64,000 nt of DNA from Lumbricus rubellus (lineage: Eukaryota > Annelida > Clitellata > Crassiclitellata > Lumbricidae), in the NCBI GenBank assembly GCA_945859605.1, contig OX243814.1, positions 42,476,931 through 42,540,930 of the forward strand, in the 5' to 3' direction. Positions 57,096 through 64,000 of this stretch are shown piece after piece. Within the stretch, counting starts at the first letter, position 1. Every line of letters starts with the position of its first letter. The notes under the pieces were generated by a model. The model searched no databases, was not told where the DNA came from, and was given only the letters and a program-made list of their open reading frames with translations. A program made the position numbers and the translations under genes.

Positions 57096-60000
57096 TCAAA
57101 CATCAACACGGAATTCACTTTTAAACACTTCAACGTCTTTCTTATCACAGGCATTGTATAAGTCTCCACGGCCCATTTTAGTGACGGCCGTTCGAACTGA
57201 TGACCATATGTTGTCTGACATCACTGCACTGGTTCCCTTTACGCCAGGACCGCTTTTCTGAAGACTGAGAGCCGTCACAAAGTGTTCCATTGCTTCCCTG
57301 GGAAACAACAAATGCAATTGTTTTAAAGAATGATCATGTGCAGTTTTAGGACAAAAAGAAAAAAGTAAAATGCGTGAGGCAGGGTTGCTGATTAGAGAGA
57401 TTGAATGGTAAAAAGGGAGTCTCGGTTCAAACCTCCCCCAGCTGGTCACTATGTACATAGTAAGTCATCTCACAACTTGTGTACTTGGCTTGTAATAATT
57501 AAGTAGATGGTAGAGCAGATGAAAGAAATGGGAAAACTTTTTTTTAATACCGGCCACAATTTATTTTATAAAAATGCTTGGCAACTGCTCAGACAAGCCG
57601 ACATTTGTAATCAAATTTAGGTGCCCAAAAAAGCTTATGTTAGTGTGCTGTATATACAAAAAGTTTTATCATTACACACATTGGCTGTGTTCATCGCTAA
57701 AGAGATGTATGCAATTGGGTGTGTAAAGTTATAAAGAAGTTGCTCATAATCTGATGCCAGTAAGCAAAGTTGAGACAAGTTGAGATATGCGTAATAAATA
57801 GAATGTAAGTTTCTTCATTTTAATGAGACATTGTATTTTAATTTGTTGAAGTGAATGCAAACATTTTTTTGTCCACTTGGTCTGGCTGCTTTCATTTGTT
57901 TGTGATTGTATGCTGAATCGAATAATTAAAACAAAAATTATTAACAATCCATTGAATTCAATTTGTTTTGCATGTCAGTTAATTGCAGCTGAAGCTCAAC
58001 AACAACTGTTTCACTTTTGAAATACTGACACTCATTCTCTTCAACTCATCTCGAAAACTTTGTTCTGCAATGTTGAACTTTATATATTTAATTACTGCAG
58101 TGCAGTGGCATACCTGTCTGCACCAAGGTTCAAACAAGCGAGGCCAAGGTTATGTCTCGTTCGAACATATCCAGGTACAATATCCAGTGCTCGTCGGAAG
58201 GCTTCAACTGCTTCGGCACTCCTTCCACTGTTGGAAAGCGTGGCACCAAGCTTGTTCCAGATTAAGGCATCCTATTGGTAAAGAAAAACAGCAAAATATA
58301 TACAAAAGGCTAAATGTATACAAAGAAGCAAATATAAGGAAATACCAGAATCCAACTCCTACTTCCACGGGCTCGCTTAGCTGCCCGAGCTTTCTCAGTT
58401 GTAAAGCCGTCCATCGGCAATCACCTCCCGTCAAAACTGAACAATCAAACTTTGTTTCATAAATTTCTCACATCTTTTTTCTTTTACCATGTCTGAGCTG
58501 GGAGCGCTCCTCTCTAGCTTTCCTGAAGGGGTGCTATATACATTTATAGAATGAATGAATGAACAATGGTAACAGATCAACAGAAGTTTCCAGAATGGAT
58601 CCGACTTAGAACAGCAAACAGAAGAAACAATTTGTCTGGATTCGGTGCATCACTTACGTCTGGCCGGAGCTGAAGAGCGGCTTTGAAGCAGTCAACCGCT
58701 TTGTCGTAGTCGTTTGACAGATTCAGAAGTATTCCGAGTCCTACCTGCAGCCAACACCAATCGCAAAATCATTTCCTTTCGCATGAATTCACAAATTGCC
58801 TCAATATTCAATTATTCATGATGCAATAAAAGATGAATTTTGATGCAATCAGCAAGAAATGCACAACAGACACTGTTAGAAAAGATTGGGTAGCACTTTT
58901 TGCATGATAAGAGAAAAAAGTAAGTAAGTACATAAGTATGTACTTTATTGAACCGCCTGCAAGCACACTGCGGGAACATTGGAATAGAACAGAATAGTGT
59001 GTACAATCGTAAAAAATCAAAATATGCAATTCAATAAACAGAGTATACAGCTAAAAAAACATAACAGACATCTTTTCAAAAAGGTTTATAACTAAACACA
59101 GAGGAAGCATTCAACGATTTACAATTTCTGATTGCAGTTCATTTAAACTGATCACCTATTATTATTGCTTAATGCATTACAACAATGCCCTTGTAAAATT
59201 AATTTTGATTAGGTTAGGAACTCATGAAGCGTCTATTGGTCTAGCAACCTGTACATCAGCATCAATCTCGTGAGGACTGGACTGTACAGCCTTCAGAAAT
59301 AGGTCTTCAACTTGCCGATAGTACTCCCTACAACACAACAAAACAAAGTCTATGACACGATTTGCCCCAAACTTACATTACAATTTTCACAACACCGTAA
59401 TCACAACAATGCCATGGTTATGCGAACAAAACAGACCATAATGATACTGTACAGTGAACACATAAGACCTGTTCTGCGGCACCAACATTGTAATTGACCA
59501 ATTTCTATCTGAATTTCGGTGTACAGACATTAAGCGTACATCATCCATAGAGCCGATCAAAAACCAACTATTTTAAAATCACACACATCATCCTAATGAA
59601 ATGCAAATCACTTCAAGTATATTCTTATGATGACCCACTATTTAGACCACAATCTGGTTCACATAACATTTAAAGAAGATTTTAAAAAGCATCGGTGTAA
59701 AAAATTATTTCCTTGTTACGCTGACAGCGCATAAAAACAGCGTAACGAAGACAACGGTGCTTACATCGACATAAAAGATGAGACTCGTGAGTTGGCCGTG
59801 CTGCTCAGCGATGGTTCTTCTGTGGTCAGCAGATGCGAGTATTTCGGATTATGTCGAATCCAATCGCTGAGAGCAGCACACGCATTCTGCTGCAGCGCTT
59901 CGTTGGTGTAGCTAACGGCCAATGCCATCAAAGCTGTCACGTTACCAGAATTCAGTTCTAGACATCTGCCATAACACACAAAAGATGACAATGTTAGAGA

Positions 60001-63000
60001 AAATAAAGAATAGCTTATTGCCAAAGAAAACAGTTAACCATTCATTCATTCATTAAATTTATATAGTACCCCTTCAAGAAGTTTGCTCAGAGGTGCTCCC
60101 AGTTGAACACGACTAAAGAGAAAGTCTGCAAGATATGTGACGAAACATAAATTTCAGATTAGTGCAATTGATGTCAACTACACTTATAATTAAAACACAA
60201 TGCAGGCAAAATATTCACAATGTCTGCAAAATATTGATTCTAATTTCTGTGTGATATTGTGCATGCTGAAAATGTTTGAAATAACGATGATAAATTATAA
60301 AAGAAACTAACAAAACACTACGCAATACAACACTGGACTGCAACATTTTCATTACCGGTACTATGTTTTCACCCACTCACAACATTATTTCATTTGTAAG
60401 GATTTAAATAGCCCCTTTTCAAGGCGACTACTCAGAAGTGCTCCCGACCCCAGTACCACTAAAAGGACAGTTTTCAAAGATGCATAGAAAAAGTCACAAT
60501 GAATCCTGGGGAAACAAGTGCAGCAACAAAGGGAGACTGTTCCAGAAAGGTGCAATGAATTAATCCAACGAATTGCTCTCATCAATTCACATGTTTTACA
60601 TTGACAGTCAGATAGGAAAATGCAGAGTGGCAAACATGGAAAGTTTTAGAGAGACATCAGAATAAATATTATTGAGAAATCAAGAAATATCATGCATGAT
60701 GCACTTGTACTGTTCTCAATTTCAACAACATTTGAAGACTGCATTTTTCTCACTTGGCCTAGGCCAGGAGCGCCTCTGAGTAGCAATCCTAAAGGGGCGC
60801 TACATTTATATAAATTCAGATCGATCGATCGATTGATTGAGTGATTGAAGTACTTTTGCAGAGCAGCTATTGCCGCCGGATCTTGTTCGTTTGCGGCCTG
60901 CGTTGTTCCCAGATACTGCCACGCCTAGAAACAAACCAACAACCAACTGTCTAAAATCAAATCTAAAAACAATTAAAATATCTAAAGTTCTGGTTATAGT
61001 AAATAGAGCAAAATTAACATAATTTTGTAAAGCTCCAGATGTCTAAATTAAACCACACTCAAGGAAACAGACAATTGAGCAATCAACTGCAAAATCACCA
61101 AAAAAAACATCAAAAAGATCAAATTAGAAAATATTATTATGCAAGCAATCATGCCAAAGGGTAAGAAGAAAATAATTTATCATTTGTATTTAATGGTACT
61201 TCAGTCAAAAACGATATTTAAACCATATCTTTTTGAAAAGTTTGACACTTTTTCAATGCTTTAAGTAACGTAGACCAAATTAACAGAATTTAATCAATTA
61301 ATCATGATTAAATTAAGGAGATTAATCAATTAAATTATTTTAATCAGTGCAAGTCCTATTTAGAATTGCTCAGTGTCCATAAAGAACCAATGGCATGATA
61401 AGACAGCAGACACTCCGAGTCATGGATGACTGACCTCCGTATGGTCCGGTTGTTTTCGGACGGCCGCCTCAAAGAGGAGAACAGCATTGGAGATCTCTCC
61501 TTTCTTCAGTCGTTCCAGTCCTTCCTTGAAGGCATCCTGGTGGTCCAGCAGTGGATTTGTCTCTTCAAAACTATAATCCTATACACACCAAATGATAAAA
61601 TACATATTATAACCAGCCCACCAAAGCAAGCAAGAACAGTTTTTTACACTCAGATTAAAACATAATTGCAACTACTGCAAGAAATTAAAAATTTTACTTG
61701 AATTAAGACAGACAGACAGACAATTATATCACACAAGTGAGTAGATTAGATAAGAATGTTTTTTTTAACAGGAGCGTGAAACCATACCTTGTAATAAGTG
61801 CTGGCGTCAAAGTTTTCGTACGTCGTCAACCAGTCTTGGACTTCTGGAGTGCCATGTCTAACAAATAGCAGGCAAACATAATATATCTGGAATGTATTCC
61901 AACTAAATTTGGCAATGACAAGATTCGACAGCAAATCCCATGAGCATGTAAAGGCTAAATCAAGTGTCCTGATGAATTTACCCACACATGCATACACACA
62001 ACATCGCACATGTATGCACAAACACCCACACCCACACTAGATTAAACAAACAAAACATACATAAGTAGTTTATAAAAACTTTATGTAGTAACCTAAGTAA
62101 ATAGAATCTCATCAGCAACCTAAGGAGTCCTGAATAAACAGTGCTTAATATGGATGAGAAAATACAGCTGATTGATAAATCTTCACAGGTACTCCCTGTC
62201 TCCACCCCATCTGGGTCACCCTATAATTATCTGTGTTAATGTGCACATGGAATTCGTACAAATGCAACAGTAGCAGTGACTCTACACTAAACAGTTTTAA
62301 AAAACATGTCATAGTTTTAAGTTAGGTTAGCCGTCTATTCATCCCACATCTTCTTTAGCATGTGGATTTTGAATTTCAGATCATCGATATACGAAAAATT
62401 AATTAATTAAATCATACCAAATTAATAAAGCCTGTTTCTTTTTCTTACTTTGCGAGGTCTTCCCACTGTTGCTGTAGGTTCTGCCAGAAATGTTGGTTTT
62501 CGGTGTCTGCCTGAAATTCATCGATCCATTCGTTGGCAAGATTGTTCTGAAAAGCAATCACCGAATATAAATAAACGAAACATTAGAAAACCAAAATTAC
62601 ATAATTAAGATACCATATTCATCTAAAAATACAGTATAAAATTAAAATCAGATCTATAATTAAATATTTGTCTAAAAATAAATAAAACATTAGAAAATCA
62701 AATCAGGTAAGTAAGGTACCATAGTTCATCTAAAAAACATTAGAAAATCAAAATCAGATAATTAAGGTTGTATAATTCATCTAATCATATGAAAATCTAA
62801 CAGGCAATCATTAGATTTTCAAGAACTCTCTCCAACATGCTTAGATATATAAACCTGAAAAGTGAAGCATGAACATTGTCTTTGATTTAAATAAAGACTT
62901 GTACAGTTAAGCTTTTATGTGTGTTTGCCTATTATTACAATAACAGAATCATTAAATCAGATATTGCAGAAAAATGTTTGGACATGAGATCGGTGCTGGC

Positions 63001-63494
63001 GTACAATCAGAGACCGAAAGAAATGGCACCATCTTAAAAAACCTCATCATCGGCACATACCTGATGGAAGAGAGAAAAGAAAGAAGAAGACAATTGCAGA
63101 AAAGTAGATATATTATAGATACCATCAGTAATAATTTTAAACTAAAACTTAGATTAAGAAGTGCCATTTTTTCCCATAAAACCAAAGTAAAAATCCATTG
63201 AAGAAAGCCAGAAAGTCTTCAACAGAAAAAGACGACTTTATCTAACAACCTATTTACCTGCATGTTCATTTCCTGCGACCAATTCTCAAACGAACTTTGT
63301 CTGTCGAAGTCACTCGCAACGTATTCCTGCACCCAGGCATCTTCGTCATCCAAAGTAGTTCCGATTCTTTGTTGCTGAGTCACAAACTCATTCACCCACT
63401 TATCGTCTGCGCCGGCCACCAAATCGGACGATGATGACGGCTTTTCTTCGAGTTTTATAGAACCATCTCTCAGTCCATGAAGGAATTGGATAAA
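57096..63494 (-). CDS. PEX5: PEX5, peroxisomal targeting signal 1 receptor (5' part outside window)
   Basis: PEX5 binds C-terminal SKL-type PTS1 signals in the cytosol, docks at PEX13/PEX14 and delivers cargo into peroxisomes. Ten minus-strand exons join in frame: 63494-63258, 62546-62449, 61857-61788, 61578-61435, 60924-60854, 59965-59765, 59327-59249, 58744-58658, 58271-58114, 57297-57096. The N-terminal part carries PEX14-binding WxxxF/Y motifs: WVNEF, WVQEY, WIDEF and WLTTY. TPRs follow: [40 protein letters not shown], a Ser-rich hinge ([13 protein letters not shown]), then [39 protein letters not shown] and RHNLGLA..NLGADREAMEHF. The Asn residues in SYTNE, WNKLG and RHNLG are of the kind that contact the PTS1 backbone. 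The C-terminal bundle has [20 protein letters not shown]. All junctions are GT-AG and phase-consistent. The N terminus with the conserved export Cys, and any PEX7-binding exon, lie beyond the right edge. Confidence 0.97.
58495..58562 (+). mobile_element. L2/SINE tail fragment (PEX5 intron)
   Basis: GGGAGCGCTCCTCTCTAGC...AAGGGGTGCTATATACATTT followed by GAAT repeats. Confidence 0.6.
60035..60115 (-). mobile_element. L2/SINE tail fragment (PEX5 intron)
   Basis: The minus strand reads CTGGGAGCACCTCTGAGC...AAGGGGTACTATATAAATTT followed by GAAT repeats. Confidence 0.6.
60395..60620 (-). pseudogene. L2-like LINE C-terminal relic and tail (PEX5 intron)
   Basis: The minus strand has [16 protein letters not shown] and [14 protein letters not shown] pieces, then CGGGAGCACTTCTGAGTAG and AAGGGGCTATTTAAATCC, colinear with the other L2-like ends. 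It is non-functional. Confidence 0.5.
60740..60850 (+). mobile_element. L2/SINE tail fragment (PEX5 intron, ending at an exon)
   Basis: AGGAGCGCCTCTGAGTAGC...AAGGGGCGCTACATTTATA then (GATC)n/(GATT)n up to about 60845. The PEX5 exon at 60854-60924 follows within about 10 bp, so the repeat tail touches the splice donor region. Confidence 0.6.
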
Positions 63495-64000
63495 CTGCAT
63501 GTTGGTAAACACAAACTATCTTGTTTGAAAACTAGCATAACTAGTGGTTTGAAAACAGACTGGAATGGGCTCCTAGGAGATATACCTACTTTCAAGAACT
63601 CTCTCCAAAACACTTAGATATATAAATTATAAACCTAATAAGTGTTTCTTTTGCGTGTGCTAGAGTCAGGAGCACCGTGAATGAAGAGGACTACGTAAAT
63701 CATTCACTGAATAAATGACTAAAAATTAAGAACAGAATTACAGACAAAAACAGCTCAAAACTTTTACGTCACCACTGTATAGCACAGTGCTCAGTTTGGA
63801 AGGTTTTTCAATGGAAGTGCAAAGAAATCAGCTGATATTCATAGCCACCGTAAAGCATAATCGATGTTCATTCAAACATTGACAAAACGTCTAGCTGAAA
63901 GTGTAAAGGGAAAGCCAAGACAGCCTGCACAGAAAATTAACATAAACGTGTCAACACCCTATTAAAAGTCAACCTTAACCTAACAAGATTTCAAAACATG
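63495..64000. other. PEX5 intron sequence to the window edge
   Basis: Sequence upstream (minus sense) of the exon at 63258-63494. I find no earlier PEX5 exon in it. Confidence 0.5.

Overview
The window is nuclear DNA of an invertebrate animal. Genes are split by GT-AG (and one GC-AG) introns, the encoded proteins are animal orthologues (PEX5, Hikeshi, CIAO2A, a rhodopsin-class GPCR), and the space between is AT-rich, full of microsatellites and dense with animal transposon families. A palindrome, TAGGCCTA, with length variants TAGGCTA, TAGCCTA, TAGGCCCTA and TAGGGCCTA, is scattered through the first 40 kb. A marine invertebrate, perhaps a deuterostome such as an echinoderm or hemichordate, would fit, but the sequence alone does not fix the phylum.

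Layout. 1-36 kb is gene-poor. It holds one intronless neuropeptide-type GPCR (2435-3670, minus), large simple repeats, and many transposons whose ends and target-site duplications can be read directly: a piggyBac-like element (7711-8694), a four-member hAT-type MITE family with one nested MITE, three mariner relics with TA targets (19525-20932, 24053-25265, 27290-28107), LINE copies (28985-30899), further hAT-type MITEs (15941, 31836, 33601) and a non-autonomous Helitron (34820-35292). 36.2-39.9 kb is an interrupted long-inverted-repeat element.

40003-46345 is a complete Mutator-like (MULE) transposon. It has perfect 51-bp terminal inverted repeats, a perfect 8-bp target duplication, and a three-exon gene for an uninterrupted C2H2/FAR1-like/MULE/SWIM transposase. 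It is the most striking single object here.

48.4-64 kb is a gene cluster that looks different: introns rich in LINE/SINE tails and almost no TAGGCCTA. CIAO2A (minus, 48470-51637) and HIKESHI (plus, 53194-55998) lie head to head, with a hAT-type MITE about 140 bp upstream of the HIKESHI start. HIKESHI and PEX5 (minus, 57096-63494, 5' end outside the window) lie tail to tail. These are housekeeping genes: cytosolic Fe-S protein assembly, heat-stress nuclear import of HSP70, and peroxisomal matrix import.

Two observations stand out besides the MULE. Comparison of duplicated sequences inside the window shows TAGGCCTA-type motifs appearing as clean 5-7 bp insertions at TA dinucleotides, as if they were footprints of something. 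And the 3' splice site of HIKESHI exon 3 has been amplified into a tandem array of about 70-bp units carrying decoy acceptors.
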